Shown here: positions 9,640 to 18,854 of the stretch, in pieces
How the letters are laid out: each line of letters opens with the position of its first letter
Position numbering within the stretch: the first letter of the stretch is position 1
Assembly: GCA_029941865.1 (NCBI GenBank)
Contig: JAPYTO010000001.1
Span: 20,741 to 84,740, forward strand
Length of the DNA stretch: 64,000 nucleotides
Origin: Fuerstiella sp.
GTDB taxonomy: Bacteria > Planctomycetota > Planctomycetia > Planctomycetales > Planctomycetaceae
Direction: 5' to 3'
Program-made: the position numbers and the translations under genes
Notes under the pieces: model-generated
Databases searched by the model: none
Seen by the model: only the letters and a program-made list of their open reading frames with translations
What the model was told of the DNA's origin: nothing

Positions 9640-10696
9640 ACAACGCAGTTTCCCGATTCGCGCCGCCATGATTGCATTGGTTGCGGTGTGTGTGGCTTTC
9701 GTGGCGTTCCGTTCGCCTGGTTCCAACCGGCTCGAACAGGCCCGGCAGGACGTTGCACGCGGTACCAGGCACAGTGCAGTTAAGAATTACCTTGGCTACC
9801 TGAAAGGTTCCCCTGAAGATCATGGCGTACGCCTCGAACTCGCCGAGTTACTGAAGCCGCTCGACTCGGAATTTGCACTTGAGCAGTTGCAGCACATTCC
9901 TCCTTCAGCCACAGAATATTCCGAAGCCATCTGGCATATCGCACATATTGCGATCATTGGTAAACAAGACGTCCTGGCCGAAGATGCGCTCCGAAAACTG
10001 GATGAGGTCCGCCCGGAAAACGCCGGGGTCGCTTTAAGCCTCGCCGAGCTTTACTACCGCACAGAGCGATACTCTCAATCGCTGCCGTGGGTGCAGCAGG
10101 CGGCCCGGCTTCAGCCTGACCGAGCACTCACCTGGCTTCTATTGGCCGAAGTTCTGGACCACCTCAAACGGCCCGGGGAAATGCTGCAGCCGTTGAGAAA
10201 GGCGATTGAACTGAATCCCGATCTTTATCCGGCCCATGCGAATATGGCCTATGCGTTACAGTTTTCCGGAAACCCCAAAGAGGCCGAAACAGAGGCTCGG
10301 TGGTGTTTGGCTCGGCAGCCCGATGATATTCGAGTTCGTCGCTGGTTATCGATGATTCTTCGAGATCACGGTAAATACGATGAAGCAATGGATCAGATCA
10401 GGCTGGCGCTCGCAGGTTCTCCGACGGATGTCGACTGCCGGATGGTTGAAGCCGACCTGCTCCTGTTTCGGCGAGAAGCTGAAGAAGCCTACAACGCGTT
10501 GATGCCATTGTATCGTGTCCATTCGAATCGACGGGATTATCTCAGCAGTCTGGCCCGTGCGGCAGCAATGTCTGGTCGTCGCGAAGAATCACGCCGTTAC
10601 CAGCAGGAAATCGTGAATATCATTGAAGGGCAAGCGGCCCGGATGAATCCGACGCCCCCCGTCCCGGAAGCCCCGCCCATGGGAGTGCATCCCTGA
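9623..10696 (+). CDS. TPR protein with N-terminal membrane anchor
   Basis: 357 residues from ATG 9623; TTG 9620 directly before it is an alternative. A hydrophobic segment at about residues 13-30 (AAMIALVAVCVAFVAF) is followed by at least six TPR-like repeats, such as AGVALSLAELYYRTERYSQSL and PDLYPAHANMAYALQFSGNP. The C-terminal tail is Pro-rich. It overlaps the upstream TPR/FG-GAP gene by 17 bp and is likely its partner. The stop TGA (10694-10696) directly abuts the stop codon of the convergent gene with no spacer, and no terminator is visible there. TPR scaffolding is clear; the binding partner is unknown. Confidence 0.85.
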   Translation: MTPSHKQRSFPIRAAMIALVAVCVAFVAFRSPGSNRLEQARQDVARGTRHSAVKNYLGYLKGSPEDHGVRLELAELLKPLDSEFALEQLQHIPPSATEYSEAIWHIAHIAIIGKQDVLAEDALRKLDEVRPENAGVALSLAELYYRTERYSQSLPWVQQAARLQPDRALTWLLLAEVLDHLKRPGEMLQPLRKAIELNPDLYPAHANMAYALQFSGNPKEAETEARWCLARQPDDIRVRRWLSMILRDHGKYDEAMDQIRLALAGSPTDVDCRMVEADLLLFRREAEEAYNALMPLYRVHSNRRDYLSSLARAAAMSGRREESRRYQQEIVNIIEGQAARMNPTPPVPEAPPMGVHP

Positions 10697-13117
10697 TTAT
10701 TCCGATGTCACCGGAGCGAGCAACTCGAACTCCTCTGCTCCCTCAACAATCTTAATGGCGCAGTCAACCGGCAGGTCCTCGAATACCTGCCGTTTGCCCG
10801 TGGGCCAGCGGATTGTCAGCTTGTCGATGCGATCTGCCGTCCCCACGGCAATATTCAGGCGGGCCGGGCCCTGGCCCATGAATCCATTCGGCGCAAAAAG
10901 ATCGCGGACGATCGTTTTGCCGTTGGCTTCGGCAATCGCTCGCGCACCGATCGCCCTGTGGTTGCTTGCGACACCCCTTAATCGAAGTTCGACGCGGTGA
11001 TTTCCTTCAGGAAACTGATTCAGGAATAGTCGTAACGGCCCACCACCGACGGACCCGACCAGCAAATCGGGCGCGAGGTCGCCATCGAAGTCCCCGACCA
11101 TCACGGATCGCGAATCAGAATCAATACTAGCCTGCGATGCAAACGACGCATCCAGAAACCGTGTGCCGTCAACATTCAGAAACAGACGATTCGTCTCAAA
11201 GGCACTCAGGTTGTCTCTCTGCTGTGGCATGGCGAACGGATGCGTCCAAAACTCACCGGCAGCCGAGTCGATTTTTCCGAGCGGCTCTATCTTGCACGTA
11301 CGGTCCAAAGGCTGTGACACGACAGCCCTCCACAAGCACGTTCATCCATCCGGTTTGTGACGATTAAAGCTCAGGAAACCCGTTGTTGCATACAAGTCCA
11401 GCAATCCATCGCCGTCAAAATCCGCGACGGCGGGAGCGTACGCCCAGCCAACGGCGTTGACACCAAGCTGTTCACTGAGTTCCTGAAACTGCCGCACATC
11501 GCCCTGAGTCGAATACATACGATTGCCTGCGCAGGATCCTACCAACTGCTCGTAGATCCCCGCAGGATAATCCGGGGCGGAAACCTGCGAAATAATTCTC
11601 CGCCCCATTTTTGAATACATGTTTGCGACATATATTTCCGGTACGCCATCTCCGTTTATGTCTCCGGAAGCGACTCCCATGCTCGTGGCAAAATCACCCA
11701 CTCCGGAATCGTCGGCAACGTCTTCAAAAGAACCATCACCCTGATTGATCAACAGTGAATTCCGGGCAAAGTCATTTGCAACATACAGGTCGGGATAATG
11801 ATCATCGTTAGCATGCAACCATGTGGCCGCAAAACTGTGCCGTTTGCCGCTGGTGGCCTTCGCGAAACGCGCCATTTCGATGAATGTCCCGTCACCTCGG
11901 TTGCGCCACAGTTGATTGACGGCTCCGGTATCGTCATCGCCGACCCACGCTGGTGGCTTTCCGTCCCGGATCGCGTCACCGTTTTTGTCTCGCTGGTAGA
12001 GCACGTATAAGTCCAGCAAACCATCTCCGTCGTAGTCCGCAACGACGCACCCCATCGGGTTAAACGCAAATCTGAGGCCGCCATTGTTTGCGACCGGCTC
12101 AAAACTTTTACCCTCGACGTTTCGAAATAAAGATTCTCCCAATATCAAATCGACGTCTCCATCATTATCAAAGTCAATCCAGCAGGCCAAATAGGCACGC
12201 CTGTCCGTCTGGAACGCGTTCGATAGTCCCAGCGTCTCTGCAACGTCCTCGTATTGCCCCACTTGTGAGTTCCACTGCAGCACGAATCGCTGCTGATCCG
12301 CGGTCGCGAGGGCAATATCCAAAAAACCATCGGAATTGAAGTCCTCGACCGCGGTCTGAAAACGATACTGTCGCACCATTTCAGACCTGCAAGTCCAGTT
12401 GTCCGTGATCGGCAGTCGGTCCAATCCAACGCGGGACGTGGCCTCATGCATCAATGCCTGTCGGCCGCTCCGGACTGTTTCCGAATCGATACGCCAGGAC
12501 TCGATGATCCGCCCGGCGACAATGTCGTCGTCATCGGAAAATCGGCAGCGCATACTGCCATTTGACATGTATGTAATTGGCTCGCCTGCCGAGTTGGTGC
12601 CACTGAAGGTGAGCAACACGTTTAACTGCCACGTGTCCACCGAATCTTCATCCACGACATGAGCGATCTGCAATACGCGAAACCGCCCATTTCCATTTTC
12701 TGGCACTGCGTGGATGCCCTCGATCAGGAATCGGGAAAAACCATCGGCATCAACGTTTGTCGAGCCGGTCGTGCCCACAGCGTAGGTGGTCTCGGTAATT
12801 GACGATTTTTCGACGGTGGTTGCAGAGGTCCGTTGCGGCACGACGCCGGAAAATCCAGCATGGAAAAAACCGGCCAACTGATCTGTGGAGCGTTTCTGAA
12901 GTTCGGCCACCAGTTTGCGTCCGACGTGCGTTTCGATTTCAAACGTTACGTGCTCGGCGTCCCAGATTTCCTTCTGTTTCGCTTCCCCCAAACCGGTGAA
13001 TCCAGTGGGGATATCAACCTTCAGTGGCGAAAGCCGCCGCCACTGCCTCGACTGCCACCAACCTGCGCCAGCGCAAAGAATCAGTAGCGTCAGAATTAGA
13101 ACTCGATGTTGTTTCAT
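10697..13117 (-). CDS. Candidate selenoprotein: FG-GAP/ASPIC-UnbV protein with in-frame UGA
   Basis: Two adjacent same-frame open segments (13117-11345 and 11341-10697) are separated only by one UGA (11344-11342). Read through, they give an 806-residue CRTAC1-type protein with Sec at residue 592. Before the UGA are a signal peptide (VLILTLLILCAGAGWW) and propeller repeats DFNSDGFLDIA, DFDNDGDVDLI, DYDGDGLLDLY, DINGDGVPEIY and DFDGDGLLDLY. After it come the next repeat (DFDGDLAPDLL) and a full ASPIC/UnbV domain (SNHRAIGARAIAEANG, TIRWPTGKRQVF). The local context reads KPDG-U-TCLW, a UxC arrangement. The second segment has no proper start or export signal of its own. A SECIS-like hairpin follows the UGA. 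A disabling nonsense mutation is the alternative; the absence of any other lesion argues against it. Selenocysteine machinery genes are not in the window. Confidence 0.72.
11308..11344 (-). promoter_or_regulatory. UGA codon plus bacterial SECIS-like hairpin
   Basis: Twenty nucleotides after the UGA (11344-11342), an apical loop CGUGUC (11321-11316) closes an 8-bp stem, AGGGCUGU (11329-11322) with ACAGCCUU (11315-11308), including one G-U pair. The known bacterial SECIS pattern wants a small apical loop with a G in the first or second position, about 16-37 nt from the UGA, lying inside the coding sequence. All three conditions are met. Functionality depends on SelB, which cannot be checked here. 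Confidence 0.6.
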
Positions 13118-13260
13118 ACGAAAAACGACGCCGGAAAATGGGATGCCTGAGGAGGATCTGAATCCTGTGTTATTTTCCCTCAGTCACAGGGCTGTGATTC
13201 TCGATTTCAGTGTATTTAGACGCGACGGCACGGTCAATGGCGACGGGAGCCTGAACTTGA

Positions 13261-13500
13261 TTGGTCGACAGGCTTAAGACAGGTTCAACTTTGGTGGCAC
13301 AGGCGGGAGCCCACCCGCTGACTGGCGAGTTGTCTCCGAGCAATTCATTTCATTCTCCATCGCATTGCTTCGTCCAGCTCGGGCTCGGCGAACGCGAACA
13401 GGTGGATGAATTGACGATCCGCTGGCCGAGCGGACTGATTGAAACGCTGCAGGGAATTTGGGCTGACCGCCATCTTCTCATCGAGAAAAACCGTAACGAA
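13261..13500 (+). pseudogene. Orphan ASPIC-UnbV domain fragment
   Basis: In this frame the residues GSTLVAQAG, then FVQLGLGEREQVDELTIRW with PSGLIETLQG, then HLLIEK reproduce the last 70 residues of an ASPIC/UnbV domain, but nothing upstream encodes the rest. The frame runs on to 13611, where it overlaps the neighbouring minus-strand gene. It is most simply the remnant of a lost or rearranged CRTAC1-type gene. Confidence 0.65.
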
Positions 13501-13524
13501 GTGAAATCTGTTGTTCGAGGAGAA

Positions 13525-14370
13525 TCAGAAATTCTGTCGTCGGCCAGTGGCGCGCTTGCGATCATCATTCAGGTCAGAGGGTGGTTCGTCAAACACCAGA
13601 AAGTCGTCTGATCGCCGGTAGGCGAACGTCAGAGTCAGCGCGTCCTGGCCGATGTGCCGTAACGAAGTGTACTGACCGAAGGCGTCGACGACGACATTGA
13701 CCCTTGTCGGCAAGGCAGGCAGTTGTCGCTTCAAAAACTCAACGATGAGTTTTTCATCATCGATCTTCTCAATAATCTGTTGTACTGAGATGACGGCCTT
13801 CGGGTGTCGGGCACGCAGATCCTTGCGAAAGAGGTCTCGCACTTTTGAATAATAGGGATCATGGAACCGAACGTACTCGTTTACACAAAACGTTCCGTCG
13901 ACAATCTGAGTGATTCGCAGATCATGCCCCGCCCCATCTCTGCGCCAAAGTCGAATAGCGTCGGCGACGGTGGATCGCTCGCACTGCCCGAAGTAGCCCC
14001 CCAGACACACAACGTGAGCGACGTGTAAAAATTCGATGTCGAAGTGACCGACGTCTGATGCCAGAAACGCGGTTGGGTTCCAGTCGTCGTACAGATACAT
14101 CCAGCCGGGGTTTTTTGAGTTGTATCGATCGTGGAGATAAACGACCGGCAGCCCGGAACGTTTCATCGTGGCGACAACCTGAACAACACCATTTCGTGTC
14201 GTCCCCAGCGGGTCAAAATAACGAGAGCCGTGAGTGACCATCGCCACCGTTGATTCCACGATGTGCAGCTCCGACGGTTCGGTGAACTTTGGTTGCCAAT
14301 TGTACGGTTCAAACGTTTCCGCAATCGGCAAACGCAGCGACAGGACGGCAATGGACAGCAGTTTCAACAT
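13525..14370 (-). CDS. Unrecognised exported protein, 281 aa
   Basis: ATG at 14370. The first 18 residues (MLKLLSIAVLSLRLPIAE) look like a signal peptide. The body mixes alpha/beta-looking segments, with GLPVVYLHDRYNSKNPGWMY and HVAHVVCLGGYFGQCERS as distinctive stretches, and ends in a polar tail (DLNDDRKRATGRRQNF). It speaks of an alternation of strands (VVQVVATMK, LPVVYLHD, AHVVCLGG) such as in a Rossmann-like domain with a C-G-G-Y-F-G-Q-C motif, but I do not recognise a family. It is transcribed in the same direction as the selenoprotein candidate, 407 bp upstream of it. Confidence 0.6.
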   Translation of the reverse strand: MLKLLSIAVLSLRLPIAETFEPYNWQPKFTEPSELHIVESTVAMVTHGSRYFDPLGTTRNGVVQVVATMKRSGLPVVYLHDRYNSKNPGWMYLYDDWNPTAFLASDVGHFDIEFLHVAHVVCLGGYFGQCERSTVADAIRLWRRDGAGHDLRITQIVDGTFCVNEYVRFHDPYYSKVRDLFRKDLRARHPKAVISVQQIIEKIDDEKLIVEFLKRQLPALPTRVNVVVDAFGQYTSLRHIGQDALTLTFAYRRSDDFLVFDEPPSDLNDDRKRATGRRQNF

Positions 14371-14589
14371 CGAACCACACTCGGACAGGTCGAATTCGTA
14401 TCAGAGCGAGCGATTACCCGCAGAGGCAACACCATGCACGATGGTGACCAGGGAAACGTACACTGTCTGCCTCATGGTGTAGCCGGCACAAAAGTCGTTG
14501 GCAGAGGGAGTGACCGGTATCGAGGAACCGTGTTGCATCAGGTACGCGTGAAACCCAATCGTACACTCAACCGATGTCTGCGGGAAAGC

Positions 14590-15570
14590 TTATCTTTTTC
14601 TGCGACACGAGCTGTCCATATTCATGCCCCCCAGAGGTTCGCGGTTGCGAGCACGACGCTGTCGAACCTTCGCGCTAATCGTCGCCAGGATTCGTTGAGC
14701 TCGCTGCGTACCATTCTGCTGCGCACCCTGTAGTGCGGCGTTCATGGACTTCTGCAGATTCACCATATCGCGCCGATACGTTTCGAATTCACGATGGTAC
14801 CGGTCCATGTCGTTGTTGGGGACTCGCGGTTCTATGACCTCTTTAAAGACCTGCTCGATCCAGTTGCGATGGCCGGCCGCACTGGTGGTCCCGATGTCGT
14901 ACGATTTCAATTCCCGGTGGCATTTGGCCGCCAGATCCCGCATCCACCGTCGCGCGTCGCGCCAGGCGTCACGGTCCTCTCGGTCTGCTGCCACCCGCTC
15001 ATCCGGACCAAGGTCGCGATCCAGCTTGCCAAGGCTGGCCAGCATTGCCGAGAGCTTCTGTCGAGCACCGGCAAGTTGCCGCTCAATCTGAACGCTGGCA
15101 CGCCAGGCACTTTCAATCCGTTCAAACATTCGCCCGGGCTTTGGGGCTGACGCTCCCGATGCCAAAGCCGGTTCCATCACAGCGTCGCCGACGGACTCGC
15201 CCGGCGCGGCGACAACCGACATACCGTCGGACAGGAGAATCGAGATCTCCCGGCAACCGTCAAGTGTCGGCAGCGGGACTGGACAATTCAGATACGCGCC
15301 GTAAACCGAAACCTGTTGCCATTCCGTGCCGAACAACGATACCGCCTGGAACTGGTTTGGGGCGATTGCGGCGGCAGCAAGAATATCAGCCAACGTAAAT
15401 GGCAGGCCAGCCGGGTAAGCTGCAAGGACCTCGGCCGGTATGCTGACCATAAATCCACTCGGAAGACTTTCCGGCCGATCCCATGCCCATAGCGCCATGC
15501 CGGGAAGTCGCGGCATGGTGAACGGCTCCCACTGCACGGAGGGCGGTCTTTGTGAAAACGCTGTTTGCAC
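14590..15570 (-). CDS. Unrecognised protein with coiled-coil C-terminal half, 326 aa
   Basis: GTG start at 15570 with GGGAGA about 10 nt upstream. Residues 1-150 are hydrophobic/neutral without a clear signal peptide (SIPAEVLAAYPAGLPFTLADI); residues about 160-300 are highly charged and helical (ERQLAGARQKLSAMLASLGK, DEFVAADRED-like and WRDARRWMRDLAAKC), suggesting a coiled coil. The C-terminus is basic. No motif identifies an activity. It is divergent from the sulfatase gene at 15765, with 194 bp between them that should hold both promoters, though I see no clear pair. Confidence 0.6.
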   Translation of the reverse strand: MQTAFSQRPPSVQWEPFTMPRLPGMALWAWDRPESLPSGFMVSIPAEVLAAYPAGLPFTLADILAAAAIAPNQFQAVSLFGTEWQQVSVYGAYLNCPVPLPTLDGCREISILLSDGMSVVAAPGESVGDAVMEPALASGASAPKPGRMFERIESAWRASVQIERQLAGARQKLSAMLASLGKLDRDLGPDERVAADREDRDAWRDARRWMRDLAAKCHRELKSYDIGTTSAAGHRNWIEQVFKEVIEPRVPNNDMDRYHREFETYRRDMVNLQKSMNAALQGAQQNGTQRAQRILATISAKVRQRRARNREPLGGMNMDSSCRRKR

Positions 15571-15764
15571 GTGGATTCTCCCGACAGTTCACACTCTTTC
15601 AACCAGTACCAAACGCGTGGATTGTCGCTGCCGCGACATTCTATACTATGAGCGGAGCGGACGTCCTTTCTGTCTAAGGATTCCGCTGCATCTGCTGGCT
15701 TTCCTCGAAAACCTGTGAAGCACGTTCGTTGCTTTATTAATGCCTGAATTTTGCGGAATTACAC

Positions 15765-17204
15765 ATGACACCACTTCGACTCGTATGCCTTCTGACGGCA
15801 ATATCACTGTCATCATCCGTTTCCGCAGAAAAGCCACACAACGTGCTGTTTATCGCGATTGACGATCTGAATGACTGGGTCGGGTGCCTGGGCGGCCACC
15901 CGCAGGTCAGGACACCGCACATCGATTCACTGGCGGCACACGGAGTCAACTTCACCAACGCGCATTGCCAGGCTCCCATCTGCAATTGTTCGCGAGTCAG
16001 CATGCTGCTGGGCAAATTGCCGTCGACGACGGGAATGTATTTTCTGGGGCCAAACTTTCGGCAGGTTGACGGCACAAAAAATGAAGAAACTTTGTTTCAG
16101 TATTTCCGTCGCCACGGTTACTACGCGTCAACTCGCGGAAAGATCTTTCACGGCAAAGTCGATCAGGAATCGTTTGACCACGTCAAACCAACGAAAGGCT
16201 GGCGGCGCAACAAGGAAAAGATCAGCTACAAACTGCCGAAGTCAAATCCTCTGTGGGACTGGGGACAGGTGGATGTTCCCGATGAAGAACAGCGAGACTA
16301 TCTCACTGCGGAATGGGCCGCCCGCGAGCTGCCAAAGCTGGCCAAACAGGAGAAACCCTTCTTTCTGGCGGTCGGCTTTCATCTGCCTCACGTGCCGATC
16401 TATGCGTCTAAAAAGTGGTTCGACATGTACCCGCTGGACAACGTGCAGTTGCCGCCGGCACTTGCCACTGACCGCGATGATCTCAGCGAATACTCACAGC
16501 TGCTGACCCTCAACCCAACCGGCCCGCGGCATTCGTGGATGGTCGAGAACAAGGAATGGAAGCACGCCGTTCAATCCTATCTGGCCACGAACAGCTTTGT
16601 CGACAGCCTTGTGGGCATGGTTTTGGACGGGCTGCAGGACAGCGGAGAGGCAGACAACACGATCGTCGTTCTCTGGAGCGACCACGGCTTCCATCTTGGC
16701 GAAAAACTACGCTGGGCCAAGCGAACTCTGTGGGAGGAAACCACGCGAGTCCCCCTGATCTTTGCCGGACCGGGCATCACCAGCGGTATCTGTTCGCGAC
16801 CGGTTGGACTGCTGGACGTTTTCCCCACACTGGCAGAGCTGTGTGAACTGCCGGCAAAGGAAGATCTGGAAGGACGGTCACTCACCGCGCTGCTGATCGA
16901 TCCGGCAAAGAAGTGGAACCGCCCTGCCCTGACCACCTTCGGTCCCAACAATCACACGCTCCGCACGGACAACTGGCGTTACATTCGCTACAGCGACGGC
17001 AGTGAAGAATTGTACGATCACCGCACAGACCCCAACGAATGGCGGAATCTGGCTGACGATCCGCAGCACGAGAATCTGATCGCCGGACTTCGACGCTGGC
17101 TGCCCAACACGAATGTAGATCCACTTCCAGGTAGCCGAGGCTCGGACTCACCGCTCTACGGCGAAGGCGGCGACGTCCCAATGCACAAACTGATGAAACG
17201 TTGA
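15765..17204 (+). CDS. Sulfatase (iduronate-2-sulfatase-like), secreted
   Basis: 479 residues with a signal peptide (residues 1-21, ending SVSA). Metal-binding DD at 33-34 (IAIDDLNDW) and the formylglycine motif C73-N-C-S-R77 are in the expected places; later ligands are in [11 protein letters not shown]. The family hydrolyses sulfate esters of polysaccharides using a cysteine converted to formylglycine by an anaerobic or aerobic maturase encoded elsewhere. The motif has Cys where most members have Pro or Ala. The iduronate-2-sulfatase-like architecture ([21 protein letters not shown]) suggests sulfated algal or animal glycans as substrate; this is inference. A second sulfatase follows 53 bp downstream. 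Confidence 0.93.
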   Translation: MTPLRLVCLLTAISLSSSVSAEKPHNVLFIAIDDLNDWVGCLGGHPQVRTPHIDSLAAHGVNFTNAHCQAPICNCSRVSMLLGKLPSTTGMYFLGPNFRQVDGTKNEETLFQYFRRHGYYASTRGKIFHGKVDQESFDHVKPTKGWRRNKEKISYKLPKSNPLWDWGQVDVPDEEQRDYLTAEWAARELPKLAKQEKPFFLAVGFHLPHVPIYASKKWFDMYPLDNVQLPPALATDRDDLSEYSQLLTLNPTGPRHSWMVENKEWKHAVQSYLATNSFVDSLVGMVLDGLQDSGEADNTIVVLWSDHGFHLGEKLRWAKRTLWEETTRVPLIFAGPGITSGICSRPVGLLDVFPTLAELCELPAKEDLEGRSLTALLIDPAKKWNRPALTTFGPNNHTLRTDNWRYIRYSDGSEELYDHRTDPNEWRNLADDPQHENLIAGLRRWLPNTNVDPLPGSRGSDSPLYGEGGDVPMHKLMKR

Positions 17205-17257
17205 GGCCCCAACACTTCTGCCAAGCCATTCGAATCCCTTTCCAGTCAGAATCCGCC

Positions 17258-18763
17258 ATGTTCCGTTCTTCACTATTGTGTCTGCTGTTGTTCACATTCC
17301 CGGCCATCGCCGCCGCTGGTCCACGGGCCGCAGACCGCCCCAACATCATTTTCCTGATGGCAGACGATCAGGCCACCTATTCAATGGGCTGCTACGACAC
17401 TCCGGGGGCGAAGACGCCAAACCTGGACAAGCTGGCCACTGACGGAATGATCTTCGACGCTCACTACGACACGACCGCCATTTGCATGGCCAGTCGAGCC
17501 AATGTGATGACGGGAATGTTTGAATACAAGTCGGGTTGCAATTTTGATCACGGTGCCCTGCTAACCGATCATTGGGTGCAAACATATCCCATGCTCTTGC
17601 GCGAAGCCGGGTATCGAACGGGGTTCGCCGGCAAGTTTGGATTCGAAGTGACGGACACGCCAGGAAAGAAAGGCGTACTGCCGGAAGGTGACTTTGACCT
17701 ATGGGGAGGCGGACCTGGCCAGACGTCGTACGACACCAAAAAGAACAAGTCGATGTCGAAATACGCTGACGAGTACCCTCATTCGACATTGTCGTACGGA
17801 GCGTTTGGACGGGATTTCGTGACCGAATCGGCCGCCGGGGACAAGCCGTTCTGTCTGTCGATCAGCTTCAAAGCACCTCATCAGCCAGTACAGCCGGACC
17901 CGAAGTTCGATGACGTTTACCGGGACATGACATTCTCAAAGCCCGGCAACTACGGTCGTGAATTCGGAGAACACTTCAGCGAACAGAGCCGCCAGGGACG
18001 TCAGTACGAACGTTTTCACAGTTGGAAATACAGCACCGAATACAACGAGGTCATGGCGAAGTACTTCCAGCAGATTTACGCAATCGACGTTGCGGTCGGC
18101 ATGATTCGCGACGCACTTGATGCGGCAGACGTCACGGAAAACACGGTGATCATTTACACGTCTGACAACGGCTTCATGAATGGCTCGCACGGCTACGGAA
18201 GTAAAGTACTACCGTACGAGGAGTCAACACGAGTTCCACTAATCGTGTTGGACCCACGGCACCCGAACAGTGGAAAGCAGCTGCGCTGTGGTGCTCTGAC
18301 CGGTAATGTGGACTTCGCACCAACGATTCTGAAATTGGCGGGCCTGCCCGTGCCCGGCAGCATGGACGGCGGAGACCTGATGGCACTCTACGACGCCCCC
18401 AATGCCACTATTCATGAATCTCTGCCACTGATCAACGTCTGGGGGCCAAAGGAAGTCCACAGCTTTGGCGTCGTCACCAAAGACTGGAAATATGTCTATT
18501 GGCCGTACGCCGAAGGCGATTTCGAAGCGACCGAAGAACTTTTTGAGCTGGTCAACGATCGACTGGAATTGGCCAACGCGGTCGGTGACCCTCAACACAA
18601 AAGCACGCTGGCCAAAATGCGGTCGACCTACGACCAGGCTGTCGTTCACTGGGCTGACACCGCAGTCGACTATCACAACTACAAACCATACGGCACGATC
18701 TTTGATCGAAGTGTCGAGTGGTCGGCCAAGGCCGGGCTGATGCGGAGCAAAAAAAAGAAGTGA
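17258..18763 (+). CDS. Arylsulfatase, secreted
   Basis: 501 residues from ATG 17258, chosen because the signal peptide starts there ([19 protein letters not shown]); the open frame extends back to 17201 without a better start. Metal ligands lie in [10 protein letters not shown]; the formylglycine motif is C76-M-A-S-R80 followed by ANVMTG. The second-half ligand region reads [13 protein letters not shown] and a Lys/His pair is in [13 protein letters not shown]. It is only distantly similar to the upstream sulfatase, so the two probably act on different sulfate esters of one substrate. The pair is likely co-transcribed. It faces the sugar dehydrogenase gene convergently. Confidence 0.93.
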   Translation: MFRSSLLCLLLFTFPAIAAAGPRAADRPNIIFLMADDQATYSMGCYDTPGAKTPNLDKLATDGMIFDAHYDTTAICMASRANVMTGMFEYKSGCNFDHGALLTDHWVQTYPMLLREAGYRTGFAGKFGFEVTDTPGKKGVLPEGDFDLWGGGPGQTSYDTKKNKSMSKYADEYPHSTLSYGAFGRDFVTESAAGDKPFCLSISFKAPHQPVQPDPKFDDVYRDMTFSKPGNYGREFGEHFSEQSRQGRQYERFHSWKYSTEYNEVMAKYFQQIYAIDVAVGMIRDALDAADVTENTVIIYTSDNGFMNGSHGYGSKVLPYEESTRVPLIVLDPRHPNSGKQLRCGALTGNVDFAPTILKLAGLPVPGSMDGGDLMALYDAPNATIHESLPLINVWGPKEVHSFGVVTKDWKYVYWPYAEGDFEATEELFELVNDRLELANAVGDPQHKSTLAKMRSTYDQAVVHWADTAVDYHNYKPYGTIFDRSVEWSAKAGLMRSKKKK

Positions 18764-18854
18764 TGTCGCTGGACGCGTTTTCAACGTCCGAGCGATTCAC
18801 GTTTCGGTGTTTGCGTTCGTAGTTGCAGAACGAAAGTGGCGAGGCCCGAGCTGC

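Noticed and set aside
10697..11335. A separate 212-residue protein after the UGA
   Set aside because: It has only a TTG start within 10 bases of the UGA, no ribosome site and no export signal, and its sequence completes the propeller and UnbV domain of the upstream segment.
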